This document shows positions 32,222 to 39,299 of a stretch of DNA of 39,299 nucleotides, piece by piece. The DNA lies in assembly GCF_021129175.1 (NCBI RefSeq), contig NZ_JAJOHV010000036.1, forward strand, positions 1 to 39,299, given 5' to 3'. The translations under genes were made by a program, and so were the position numbers. Numbering within the stretch: position 1 is the stretch's first letter; each line of letters opens with the position of its first letter. The DNA is from Chromobacterium piscinae (GTDB lineage: Bacteria > Pseudomonadota > Gammaproteobacteria > Burkholderiales > Chromobacteriaceae). The notes under the pieces were generated by a model. That model searched no databases and was not told the DNA's origin. It saw only the letters and a program-made list of their open reading frames with translations.

Positions 32222-32581
32222 ATGTCGAATGATATAAGAATCGAAGGTGGAATTGTCAGCGGAAATGTTGCTATTGGCGATGGTGCTAAAGCCATTTCTG
32301 TCCAGTTTGCAAATGGTGGGGTGAGTACTGGTTCGGAGAATTTATTGCTGGATGGGCTGAGAAAGTATAATGTCTCAGATGGTGATTTGCAGGATTTGTT
32401 GTATGCTATTAAGCAGGATGAGGGCTCGCCTGCATTGTCTAGAAAAGAGCTTGGGCCGAACGTAAGGTCGTGGATGCAGATTATGTTTGGGAAGGCGGTC
32501 AATTCCATTTGGCAGGTGGAGTTAGGCATGGCGGGTAGTATCCTTGCATCGGCTATGCAGCATTATTATGGTTGGGGATGA
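32222..32581 (+). CDS. Small protein of the low-GC cassette with a GNVAIGDGA motif
   Basis: A 119-aa protein without signal peptide. The N-terminus carries IVSGNVAIGDGAKAISVQFA (about 11-30), matching the tail of the preceding protein. The remainder is helical: LLLDGLRKYNVSDGDLQDLL, an acidic linker, then LGPNVRSWMQIMFGKAV and a C-terminal helix ending in HYYGWG. From memory, GP-x-V-x-x-W...KA...W...YYG resembles the C-terminal region seen in several bacterial defence-associated proteins such as AbiTii-containing ones; I cannot verify this. It starts 9 nt after the previous stop, behind GGGGGG, with the same AT-rich codon use. Confidence 0.72.
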   Translation: MSNDIRIEGGIVSGNVAIGDGAKAISVQFANGGVSTGSENLLLDGLRKYNVSDGDLQDLLYAIKQDEGSPALSRKELGPNVRSWMQIMFGKAVNSIWQVELGMAGSILASAMQHYYGWG

Positions 32582-32653
32582 TTTCTTGTTTTGATTTCGG
32601 TGTGCAGTACCATATGGCTTTTATATTCCATAGTACTCATTTTGCCAAATGTC

Positions 32654-33070
32654 ATGATCATCCACGGTGCCTGCCATTGCGGGAATATTTTCTTCGATCT
32701 TTATTGGCCTGACGGCGTTGTCATCCCCGCTCGACGTTGCGGCTGCGGCTTCTGCCGCAAGCATGGCGGCGTCTGGACCGCCTCTCCTGCCGGCAGGCTG
32801 GAGGTGACGCTGCGCAATCCGCAACGAGTATCGCATTACCGCTTCGGCACCCGTACTGCTGACTTCCACATCTGTTCCGATTGCGGCGCCGCGCCGCTAG
32901 TCACCAGCGAGATCGGCGGCTGCTTGCGCGCCGTGGTCAGCGTCAATGCCTTCGAGACGCCTGGCCTGCCGCTGGGCGATGCGGCCGACGTATCGTTCGA
33001 TGGCGAGAGCGAAGCGGAGAGGCTGGAGCGGCGCGCCCGCAACTGGATCCCCGATGTCCGCTTCGTCTGA
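32654..33070 (+). CDS. GFA-family zinc protein (glutathione-dependent formaldehyde-activating type)
   Basis: A 138-aa protein with the CENP-V/GFA zinc-ribbon pattern: HGACHCGNI near the start, RRCGCGFCRKHGG in the middle and ICSDCGAAP, giving Cys ligands for two zinc sites. Family members were proposed to condense glutathione with formaldehyde, but most have unknown substrates. The ATG at 32654 lies at the boundary between AT-rich and GC-rich sequence and has no good ribosome binding site; an in-frame TTG at 32591 is an alternative start. It overlaps the following acetyltransferase gene by 17 bp. Confidence 0.82.
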   Translation: MIIHGACHCGNIFFDLYWPDGVVIPARRCGCGFCRKHGGVWTASPAGRLEVTLRNPQRVSHYRFGTRTADFHICSDCGAAPLVTSEIGGCLRAVVSVNAFETPGLPLGDAADVSFDGESEAERLERRARNWIPDVRFV

Positions 33071-33593
33071 TCGCTTTCCCTTTATCCGGCTGGAGGCCTT
33101 GCCGGCCGAGGTGCTGGCCGATCTGGCCGCTGGTAGGCAGCCGGCAAGCCTGGGCCGCCGTTGCGAGGAGGGCGCCTTGCCGCCGCAGGAGGTGGCAGGC
33201 TGGGCATTGCGCTTGCTGGCGTCAGGCGTGGCCGAGCGTTGGAGCCTGCCCTACGCGATGATCGATGAGCGCGGCGCGATAGTCGGCGCGTGCGGCTTCA
33301 AGGGCGCTCCCTGCCTGGGGCTGGTGGAGATCGGCTACGGGGTGGCGCCGCTGCGGCGTGGGCGCGGCATTGCCGCCGCCGCCGTGAGGCTGTTGCTGGA
33401 GGAGGCGGTCATCCGCGGCGGCGCGCGCCGGGTGCTGGCGCGGATCAATCCGGATAATGCCGCGTCGTCGCGGGTGGCGGACAAGCTGGGTTTCGTCCGC
33501 GGCGAGGTGGCGCTGGACGACGACGGCGAGCCGCTGGCGCAATGGCTGTGGCCGCCTTCAACTGATTTTGCCCATGATGGAGAAGCGCCATGA
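33054..33593 (+). CDS. GNAT-family N-acetyltransferase
   Basis: A 179-aa acetyltransferase. The acetyl-CoA loop is VAPLRRGRGIAAAAVRLLLE (Q/R-x-x-G-x-G/A type), preceded by the strand LVEIGYGV and followed by RVLARINPDNAASSRVADKLGF, the usual C-terminal GNAT block. GNAT proteins of this RimJ/RimL-like type acetylate small amines or protein N-termini; the substrate is not evident. It begins inside the GFA gene (17-bp overlap) and ends overlapping the GST gene by 4 nt, so all three are co-translated. Confidence 0.88.
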   Translation: MSASSDRFPFIRLEALPAEVLADLAAGRQPASLGRRCEEGALPPQEVAGWALRLLASGVAERWSLPYAMIDERGAIVGACGFKGAPCLGLVEIGYGVAPLRRGRGIAAAAVRLLLEEAVIRGGARRVLARINPDNAASSRVADKLGFVRGEVALDDDGEPLAQWLWPPSTDFAHDGEAP

Positions 33594-34225
33594 AGCTGAT
33601 CGGGATGTTGGATTCCCCTTATGTTCGCCGCGTCGCGGTTTCCCTGCAGTTGCTGGACCTTCCATTCGAACACCATCCCTTGTCGGTGTTCAGCGCATTC
33701 GACCGTTTCCGGGAGATCAATCCGGTGGTCAAGGCTCCCACGCTGATCTGCGACGACGGCGCGGCGCTGATGGATTCCACGCTGATCCTGCAGTACGCGG
33801 AGTCGATTTCGCCGGGGCGCAGCCTGCTGCCGTCCGATCCGCAACGTTTGCTGCGCAGCCTGCGGGTGACCGGGCTGGCGTTGGCGGCGTGCGAGAAGAG
33901 CGTGCAGATCGTTTACGAGCGCAAGCTGCGCCCTGAAGACGCGCGCTACCAGCCCTGGCTGGAGCGGATCAGCAGCCAGTTGCTGGCCGCTTACGACGAA
34001 TTGGAGCGGGAGCTGGCATCCGGCGTGCCGGACATCGGCTGCGGGGCCATTGATCAGGCCTGGCTGAGTACTGCCGTCGCCTGGCACTTCAGCAGGCGGA
34101 TGACGGCTGACATCGTGCCGGAAGATGAGTATCCGGCGTTGGCCGCCCTGTCCGCGCGAGCGGAGGCGCTGGACGCGTTCCGGGCGGCGCCGTATGGCGA
34201 TGGCGCGTATCCGGTCAGGTTTTGA
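33590..34225 (+). CDS. Glutathione S-transferase
   Basis: A 211-aa GST. The N-terminal thioredoxin-like domain begins MKLIGMLDSPYVRRVAVSLQ, where Ser9 is the likely glutathione-activating residue; KAPTLICDDG with the cis-Pro and the glutathione-binding MDSTLILQYAES follow. The C-terminal domain is helical (about 85-205). Its start overlaps the GNAT stop (ATGA). Grouping with a GFA-family protein suggests a small glutathione-linked detoxification operon. Confidence 0.92.
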   Translation: MKLIGMLDSPYVRRVAVSLQLLDLPFEHHPLSVFSAFDRFREINPVVKAPTLICDDGAALMDSTLILQYAESISPGRSLLPSDPQRLLRSLRVTGLALAACEKSVQIVYERKLRPEDARYQPWLERISSQLLAAYDELERELASGVPDIGCGAIDQAWLSTAVAWHFSRRMTADIVPEDEYPALAALSARAEALDAFRAAPYGDGAYPVRF

Positions 34226-34340
34226 TGCGCTATCGCCCGCGCGTGCAATCGAAAGCTGCGGCTCGATTTCAACGGCCCGGGGCAATTCCGTGAGGCGCCG
34301 CGATGCGTTCACGCTGACTGCGTTCTGAGGCAAGGGCAAA

Positions 34341-34375
34341 ATAAAACGCCGCCGCATTTCACAATGCGGCGGCGT
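34341..34375. terminator. Terminator between the GST and cytochrome c genes
   Basis: ACGCCGCCGCATT-TCAC-AATGCGGCGGCGT, a 13-bp stem. On the minus strand it is followed by TTTATTTTG, fitting termination of the cytochrome c unit; on the plus strand only TCGTCATT follows. Confidence 0.8.
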
Positions 34376-34396
34376 CGTCATTGGCGATTGATGGAG

Positions 34397-35629
34397 TTAC
34401 TTCTGATGCGCGCCGTCGGCCACGATGCCGCGCACCTTGGCCACGTCGCCGGCGGCCACCGGACTGGCGGCGTTGCCCCAGCTCTGGCGCATGTAGGTGA
34501 GCACGTCGGCCACTTCCTGGTCGTTCATCTGCTGGGCGTAGCCCGGCATGCTGTATTCCCAGGCCAGGTGGCGGGTGCGGGCGTTGACGCCGCCTTCCAG
34601 CACCACGCGGATCAGCGAGGTGGCGTCGCGCGCCATCACCGCCGAGCTGCCGGCCAGCGCCGGCACCACCTGGTCATGCCCCTGGCCGTTGGCTTGGTGG
34701 CAGGTGGCGCAGTTCTCGAAGAACAGCGTGGCGCCGGTGCGCACCGGGGCGACGTCGGCCGCTCCCGCGCCGGGCAGGCTCTTCAGGTAGACGGCGATCG
34801 CCGACAGGTCGGCGGTGTTGATGTGCTGGCTGCTGTAGTGCACCACTTCCGCCATCGGGCCGAAGGCCGCGGTGTAGCGGTTGCGGCCGGTTTGCAGGTA
34901 TTGCACCAGTTCTTCGGCCGACCAGCCGCCCAGGCCTTCGCGCGCGTCGCCGGTCAGGTTGCCGGCGTACCAGCCCGCCAGTTGCGCGCCGGTCAGATAG
35001 CCGGGCTTCTTGTCGCTCAGCGCCACTTCCTGGAAGGCGACGCCGCGCGGGGTGTGGCAAGTGCCGCAGTGAGCCATGCCCTGCACCAGATAGGCGCCGC
35101 GGTTCCACTCGGCGTTCTTGCCGGCATCCGGCTGGTAGCGGCTGTCATCGTGGAACATCCAGCGCCACAGCGTCAGCGGCCAGCGCATGGACAAGGGCCA
35201 CGGGATGTCGCTGTCGCGGTTGGCCTGTTTCACCGGCTGCACGCCGTACATGAAGTAGGCGTATAGGTCGCGCATATCGTCGTCGTTGATGCGCGCGAAC
35301 GAGGTGTAGGGCATGGCCGGGTACAGTGAATGGCCTTCCTTGGCCACTCCCTTGCGCAGCGCGCGGGCGAAGTCCTCGTAGCTGTAATTGCCGATGCCGG
35401 TTTCCTTGTCCGGGGTGATGTTGGTGGAGTAGATCTTGCCCACCGGGGTATCCATCGGCAGTCCGCCGGCGTTTTCCTTGCCGCCGGGCGCGCTGTGGCA
35501 GGCGATGCAGTCCGACACGCGGGCGAGGTAGGCGCCGCGGCGCACGCCCTCGGTGTCGACATGCGCCAGGGCGGCGTTTGCCGCACAGGCCAGCAGGGCC
35601 GCGAGGCCCAGGGTTTTCATCAGTTTCAT
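34397..35629 (-). CDS. Tri-haem periplasmic/membrane cytochrome c, dehydrogenase subunit type
   Basis: A 410-aa cytochrome with a signal peptide (TLGLAALLACAANAALA) and three haem motifs: CIACH (41-45), CGTCH (188-192) and CATCH (307-311). Three-haem chains of this length are the cytochrome subunits of alcohol, gluconate and sorbitol dehydrogenases, which pass electrons from a flavin or PQQ enzyme to ubiquinone or an oxidase. Here it directly follows (13 bp) the gene for a flavoprotein on the same strand, so it is probably that enzyme's electron acceptor. The start could be the ATG at 35629 or the GTG at 35632. Confidence 0.9.
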   Translation of the reverse strand: MKLMKTLGLAALLACAANAALAHVDTEGVRRGAYLARVSDCIACHSAPGGKENAGGLPMDTPVGKIYSTNITPDKETGIGNYSYEDFARALRKGVAKEGHSLYPAMPYTSFARINDDDMRDLYAYFMYGVQPVKQANRDSDIPWPLSMRWPLTLWRWMFHDDSRYQPDAGKNAEWNRGAYLVQGMAHCGTCHTPRGVAFQEVALSDKKPGYLTGAQLAGWYAGNLTGDAREGLGGWSAEELVQYLQTGRNRYTAAFGPMAEVVHYSSQHINTADLSAIAVYLKSLPGAGAADVAPVRTGATLFFENCATCHQANGQGHDQVVPALAGSSAVMARDATSLIRVVLEGGVNARTRHLAWEYSMPGYAQQMNDQEVADVLTYMRQSWGNAASPVAAGDVAKVRGIVADGAHQK

Positions 35630-35642
35630 CACGGTGTTCCTG

Positions 35643-37520
35643 TTAGCTCAGCTCGTTGACGGCGCGCCATGCCTGGTCGATGGCAGCGTGGGTGTACGGG
35701 TTCCAGTCGGAGTCGGAGTTGGCGATCGCCACTTTGCCGGCCGGGCGGCGGGCGGTGGCGATGATGCGCTTGGACTCTTCTTCGTCGTCGTACATCGAGT
35801 TGAGGAAGTAGGAATAGCCGTGCGACCAACGGTTGACGGTGATGGCTGCGATGTCGCGGTTGTGGTCGAAGCCGGTGGGGCCGAGGATGCGCTGCAGCTG
35901 GCTGCGGATCATGTTCTCGTGCTCGGAGAACGGCATGGCCAGCAGCTTGGCGCGGCCCATCTTCCACTGGGTGCGCGGGTCCAGGTTGGAGCCGGCGATG
36001 GTGGGCACGTAGACCATGTGCAGGCACATCGGCTCCGACGGCTTGCGCGGGTGCTGGTAGCCGCCCAGGTCCACCGGGTAGTCCATCTTGATGCGGCTGT
36101 ACGGCATGGACGGACAGTACAGTTCGTGCAGGCCCAGCTTCATGAAGCTGTCCCAGTTTTTCAGCACCACCTTGGTGTAGACCAGCGGCGCCTTGACGTT
36201 CATCGCCAGCGCCTGCTTCTGATCGTTTTCCAGCTCCGGCATGATGTGCGGGATCATCATGTTGTAACAGGCCATCACCACGTGGCGGCCCTGCACGCGG
36301 TGCAGCCTGCCGCCCTTGTCCAGGTAGCCGACATCAACCGGGCCCTTGGCGTTTTCCACGCGCACCACGGTGCTGTTCAGGCGCAGCCGCACCGGATTTT
36401 CCGGCAGGTCCAGCTTGCTGTAGTCGAAGCGGGCCAGCACGATGTCGTTCATGTCCTTGCCCGGCGCCACTTGCGGGATCATTTTGCGCACCAGAAGGCG
36501 GGCGATGGACGCGTTGCCGTCCGGGAAGTGGTAGATGTAGGGGTCGCGCAGCTCGGCTTCCGCCTCGGCGCTGATCTTGCCCAGGCCGGCCACGCCGTGG
36601 AAGCCCGGCAGATCCAGGTTGCGCGCGTCCAGCGCCGGCAGGCCGTCGATGCCCACCGCCTGGAAGTCGTTGCTGCGCGACTGGAAGAAGCGGATCGCGG
36701 TGGCGCTCAGGCCGACGTGGCGGGACAGGTAGGTGCTGTAGCTGATCTTGGCGAGATAAGCCTCGCGCTTGTTCTTGGGCATGTCGCCCAGGTAGTCGCG
36801 GGTGCTGGTGTGTAGATCGATCAGCGCGTCGCGGTCCTTCTTCGACATCGGGAAGTCGTTGATGAAGTCGCGGATCGGGCGCGCGTTCAGGCGTTTGGGA
36901 TCGATGTCGTCCGCCACCTGCAGGTAGGGGTCGCCGCCGACGATCTTGTCCACGCCGAAGTCTTCCTTGTTGAAGAACACGCCGCGCGACAGCTTGAGGT
37001 CGGGGTAGAAATTGCGGTGGAAGTGGCTGGCCAGGCCATCGATGTCGATGGTCAGTTCCTTCATCAGCGCCAGCGCTTCCTTGCTGAACACGTGCTTGGG
37101 CGATTGCAGCGATTCGGTGCCGCCGTAGCCCAGCATCAGGCGGTTGCCGACCTTGAACTCGTTGCGCTTGGCGTGGCCGCCGAAGTCGTCGTGGTTGTCC
37201 AGAATCAGCACCTTGGCCTGCGGATGCTTCTTGCGATAGTAATGCGCGGCCGCCAGGCCGCTGATGCCGCCGCCTACCACCACCAGGTCGTAATGCTCTT
37301 CCACCTTGGCGCCGCCGAGGTTGAAGGCGTGGTGTGCGCGGCCCAGCTTGTGCGCGTTTTCGAAGGAGCCGTCATGGTTGCCGCGCAATCCTGTGAGCGA
37401 AGGCGGATAGTAGCTAGCGCTGATCTGTCGGGGTGCGGCACGGAGGATTTCCAGCGGAGTGAGCCCGGCAGCCACCGTCAGCGCGAAACCGTTTAGGAAG
37501 TCTCGTCGGGTAATAGACAT
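35643..37520 (-). CDS. Tat-exported FAD oxidoreductase, spermidine dehydrogenase-like
   Basis: A 625-aa flavoprotein. The N-terminus has the twin-arginine motif ITRRDFLNG (Arg5-Arg6) and a hydrophobic segment, indicating export in folded form. A Rossmann fold starts at YDLVVVGGGISGLAAA (about 77-92), followed by ILDNHDDFGGHAKRNEF. From memory these blocks, with SLTGLRGNHDGSFE before them, match the spermidine dehydrogenase (SpdH) family of Pseudomonas and Citrobacter, which oxidises spermidine with FAD. C-terminal block: WSHGYSYFLNSMYDDEEES and ANSDSDWNPYTH. The downstream tri-haem cytochrome c would take its electrons. Substrate is not proven by sequence; another amine or an alcohol is possible. 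Confidence 0.8.
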   Translation of the reverse strand: MSITRRDFLNGFALTVAAGLTPLEILRAAPRQISASYYPPSLTGLRGNHDGSFENAHKLGRAHHAFNLGGAKVEEHYDLVVVGGGISGLAAAHYYRKKHPQAKVLILDNHDDFGGHAKRNEFKVGNRLMLGYGGTESLQSPKHVFSKEALALMKELTIDIDGLASHFHRNFYPDLKLSRGVFFNKEDFGVDKIVGGDPYLQVADDIDPKRLNARPIRDFINDFPMSKKDRDALIDLHTSTRDYLGDMPKNKREAYLAKISYSTYLSRHVGLSATAIRFFQSRSNDFQAVGIDGLPALDARNLDLPGFHGVAGLGKISAEAEAELRDPYIYHFPDGNASIARLLVRKMIPQVAPGKDMNDIVLARFDYSKLDLPENPVRLRLNSTVVRVENAKGPVDVGYLDKGGRLHRVQGRHVVMACYNMMIPHIMPELENDQKQALAMNVKAPLVYTKVVLKNWDSFMKLGLHELYCPSMPYSRIKMDYPVDLGGYQHPRKPSEPMCLHMVYVPTIAGSNLDPRTQWKMGRAKLLAMPFSEHENMIRSQLQRILGPTGFDHNRDIAAITVNRWSHGYSYFLNSMYDDEEESKRIIATARRPAGKVAIANSDSDWNPYTHAAIDQAWRAVNELS

Positions 37521-37580
37521 GGCTTTTCCTGTGTTGTTGTTGGCATAAACCAGCAGCCTCTGCGTGCTGTCTGGCGTTCC

Positions 37581-37608
37581 ATTATAACAAATTGTAAATA
37601 TAGTTAAT
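37581..37608 (-). promoter_or_regulatory. Possible promoter of the flavoprotein-cytochrome operon
   Basis: On the minus strand TATAAT (37586-37581) lies 60 bp before the start codon. ATTAAC (37608-37603) is a poor -35 at 16 bp. The surrounding stretch 37580-37615 is the most AT-rich part of the gap. Confidence 0.4.
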
Positions 37609-37650
37609 TTTTATGCCGTGGAAATGGCAGGCAGGGGCGGGGAAATGGAC

Positions 37651-37671
37651 AAGCCCGGCGGAGCCGGGCTT
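37651..37671 (-). terminator. Hairpin terminator after the fructose PTS gene
   Basis: AAGCCCGGC-GGA-GCCGGGCTT, with only TTGTCC after it on the minus strand; weak T tract. Confidence 0.55.
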
Positions 37672-37704
37672 GGAAAAGCGGGGGACGGCAACGCGGCGGC
37701 GGGA

Positions 37705-39299
37705 TCAGGCCTGGACGATTTTCTTCTTCAGCAGGCCCAGCGCCAGCGCGGTGACGACGGTGCCGGCGGCCAGCGCCGCCAGATAGCTGGCCAGGTGCTC
37801 CACCGCGTTGGGGATGGGCAGCACGAAGACGCCGCCGTGCGGCACTTTCAGCTCCACGCCCATGGTCATCGAGATGGCGCCGGCCAGCGCCGAGCCGGCC
37901 ATCAAGGCCGGAATCACCCGGAAGGGATCACGCGCGGCAAACGGTATCGCGCCCTCGCTGATGAAGGCCAGGCCCAGCACCGCGGCGGCCTTGCCGGCCT
38001 CGTGCTCGTCGACGGTGAAGCGGTCGCGGAATAATCGGGTGGCCAGCGCGATGCCCAGCGGCGGCGTCATGCCGGCGGCCATCACCGCCGCCATCGGCGT
38101 GTAGACCTGGCTGGCGATCAGGCCGGTGGCGAAGGCGTAGGCCGCCTTGTTGACCGGGCCGCCCATGTCGAAAGCCATCATCGCGCCCAAGAGCGCGCCC
38201 AGGGCCAGCGCGCTGCTGCCCTGCATGCCCTTCAGCGCCTCGGTCAGCGCCGCCAGCACGGCGGCCACCGGCTGGCCCACCACGTAGATCATCAGCAGGC
38301 CGGTCAGCAGCGAGCCCAGCACCGGCAGGATCAGCACCGGCTTCAGGCCGTCCAGATGCTGGCCCAGCTTGATCCGGCGGTTCAGCTCCCGCGTGCCGTA
38401 GCCGGCGATGAAGCCGGCGACGATGCCGCCGAGAAAGCCCGATCCCAGGCTGGCGGCCAGCATGCCGCCCACCATGCCGGGGGCGATGCCGGGGCGGTCG
38501 GCGATGGAGTAGGCGATGTAGCCGGCCAGGATGGGTACCATCAGCGCGAAGGCGGACTTGGCGCCGATCTGGAACAGCGACCAGGCCAGCGTGCCCTTGT
38601 GCGCGTCGTCGAAGGCGTAGATGCCGCCCAGCGCGAAGGCCAGCGCGATCAGGATGCCACCTGCGGTGACGAAGGGCAGCATGAAGGACACGCCGGTCAT
38701 CAGGTGGCGGTAAGGGCCGTCCTTGGCTTTTTCCTGGCTGGCGGTCTTGGCCACGGCCGAGCTTGCGCCTTCCCATGGCCGCGCTTCTTCGATGGCGCGG
38801 CGGATCAGCGCCTTGCCGTCGCCGATGGCGGCCTTGGTGCCGCTCTTGAACAGCCGCTTGCCGGCGAAGCGGTCCAGCTGCACCTGGGTGTCGGCGGCGA
38901 TCACCACCAGATCGGCGGCGGCGATTTCGGCGTCGGTCAGCGCGTCCTGCGCGCCGACCGAGCCTTGGGTTTCAACCCGCATCGCGTGGCCCAGCGCCTT
39001 GGCTCCCTGGACCAGCCCCTCGGCCGCCATGAAGGTGTGGGCGATGCCGGTGGGGCAGCCGGTGATGGCGACAATGCTGAGCGCGCGTTCGGCCGCGGCC
39101 GCGCCGTCCAGCTGTGAGGCCGGGTCGGCCAGCACCGCGTCCAGCGTGGCGCGGCGCGCGGGGCGCTGTCCGGCGCGGCCGTCGTCGGGACAGTCCACCA
39201 GCAGGAACTGGCTGGCGGCTTGCAGGATGCCGGCGTCCAGCGCCGGTTGGCCGTCGATCTCGATGTCTATCCGCTTGCCTTGCCGCTGGGCGGCCTGGC
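37705..39299 (-). CDS. fruA: Fructose-specific PTS EIIBC component (5' part outside the window)
   Basis: A partial gene: the frame stays open to the window edge, so the N-terminus is missing; about 530 codons are present. The first visible residues ([20 protein letters not shown]) belong to the degenerate B' domain. The active EIIB domain follows with [17 protein letters not shown], whose Cys is phosphorylated, and the membrane EIIC domain starts near [18 protein letters not shown] with about eight to ten helices ([48 protein letters not shown]). It imports fructose with phosphorylation to fructose 1-phosphate. The fruB and fruK partners, if present, should lie just beyond the right edge. Confidence 0.95.
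   Translation of the reverse strand, partial: QAAQRQGKRIDIEIDGQPALDAGILQAASQFLLVDCPDDGRAGQRPARRATLDAVLADPASQLDGAAAAERALSIVAITGCPTGIAHTFMAAEGLVQGAKALGHAMRVETQGSVGAQDALTDAEIAAADLVVIAADTQVQLDRFAGKRLFKSGTKAAIGDGKALIRRAIEEARPWEGASSAVAKTASQEKAKDGPYRHLMTGVSFMLPFVTAGGILIALAFALGGIYAFDDAHKGTLAWSLFQIGAKSAFALMVPILAGYIAYSIADRPGIAPGMVGGMLAASLGSGFLGGIVAGFIAGYGTRELNRRIKLGQHLDGLKPVLILPVLGSLLTGLLMIYVVGQPVAAVLAALTEALKGMQGSSALALGALLGAMMAFDMGGPVNKAAYAFATGLIASQVYTPMAAVMAAGMTPPLGIALATRLFRDRFTVDEHEAGKAAAVLGLAFISEGAIPFAARDPFRVIPALMAGSALAGAISMTMGVELKVPHGGVFVLPIPNAVEHLASYLAALAAGTVVTALALGLLKKKIVQA

Noticed and set aside
35553-36815. A 420-codon plus-strand frame opposite the flavoprotein and cytochrome genes
   Set aside because: Val/His/Arg-rich antisense shadow with no domain or start signal.

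Overview
The window looks like a chromosomal segment of a high-GC betaproteobacterium of the Neisseriales, most like Chromobacterium. I infer this from the GC-rich coding style, the coaBC-dut pair, the 180-kDa type NAD-glutamate dehydrogenase and the DUF2844/DUF3443 pair; it was not confirmed by any search. I see no rRNA, tRNA, CRISPR array, transposase or phage gene. Most of the window is ordinary core genome. Exceptions are a low-GC two-gene cassette near 31.6-32.6 kb and several small unrecognised proteins.

Layout. 0.2-2.4 kb: a membrane sensor histidine kinase. 2.35-11.1 kb: an arginine/basic amino acid block, with a GlxA/AraC regulator resembling Pseudomonas ArgR, two ABC permeases and a periplasmic binding protein on the minus strand, divergent from a giant gdhB-like NAD-glutamate dehydrogenase. 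11.2-13 kb: a lipoprotein 5'-nucleotidase. 13.1-16.8 kb: a diguanylate cyclase, dut and coaBC on the minus strand, then radC on the plus strand. 16.9-20.6 kb: a small acidic protein, a lone Rossmann-domain protein, a DUF2844/DUF3443 pair, a small helical protein and a flavin reductase-like protein. 20.7-24 kb: tyrS, a cytochrome b561 and two tandem c556-type cytochromes. 24-28.2 kb: a complete zinc-uptake operon, zur - COG0523 GTPase - 61-aa His-rich membrane microprotein - znuC - znuB - znuA, behind one clear Zur box. 28.1-31.5 kb: a TauE/SafE-like membrane protein, an enoyl-CoA hydratase, a LysR regulator and a helical protein. 31.6-32.6 kb: the low-GC cassette. 32.6-34.2 kb: an overlapping GFA-GNAT-GST operon. 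34.4-37.5 kb: a tri-haem cytochrome c and a Tat-exported spermidine-dehydrogenase-like flavoprotein. 37.7 kb to the end: the 5'-truncated fructose PTS EIIBC gene.

How genes work together. The arginine block reads as uptake, sensing and disposal: the transporter brings in basic amino acids, the ArgR-like regulator senses them, and the dehydrogenase removes the resulting glutamate to 2-oxoglutarate. The gdhB upstream region carries sequences fitting the Pseudomonas ArgR half-site. In the zinc block the 61-aa protein overlaps the genes on both sides by an ATGA junction, so it is very probably translated; it has seven histidines followed by one membrane helix and is my best candidate for an undescribed part. 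The second candidate is the low-GC cassette: a two-helix membrane protein and a small helical protein, read from their own promoter and sharing a GN-[IV]-AIG-x-GA motif at the facing ends of the two proteins.
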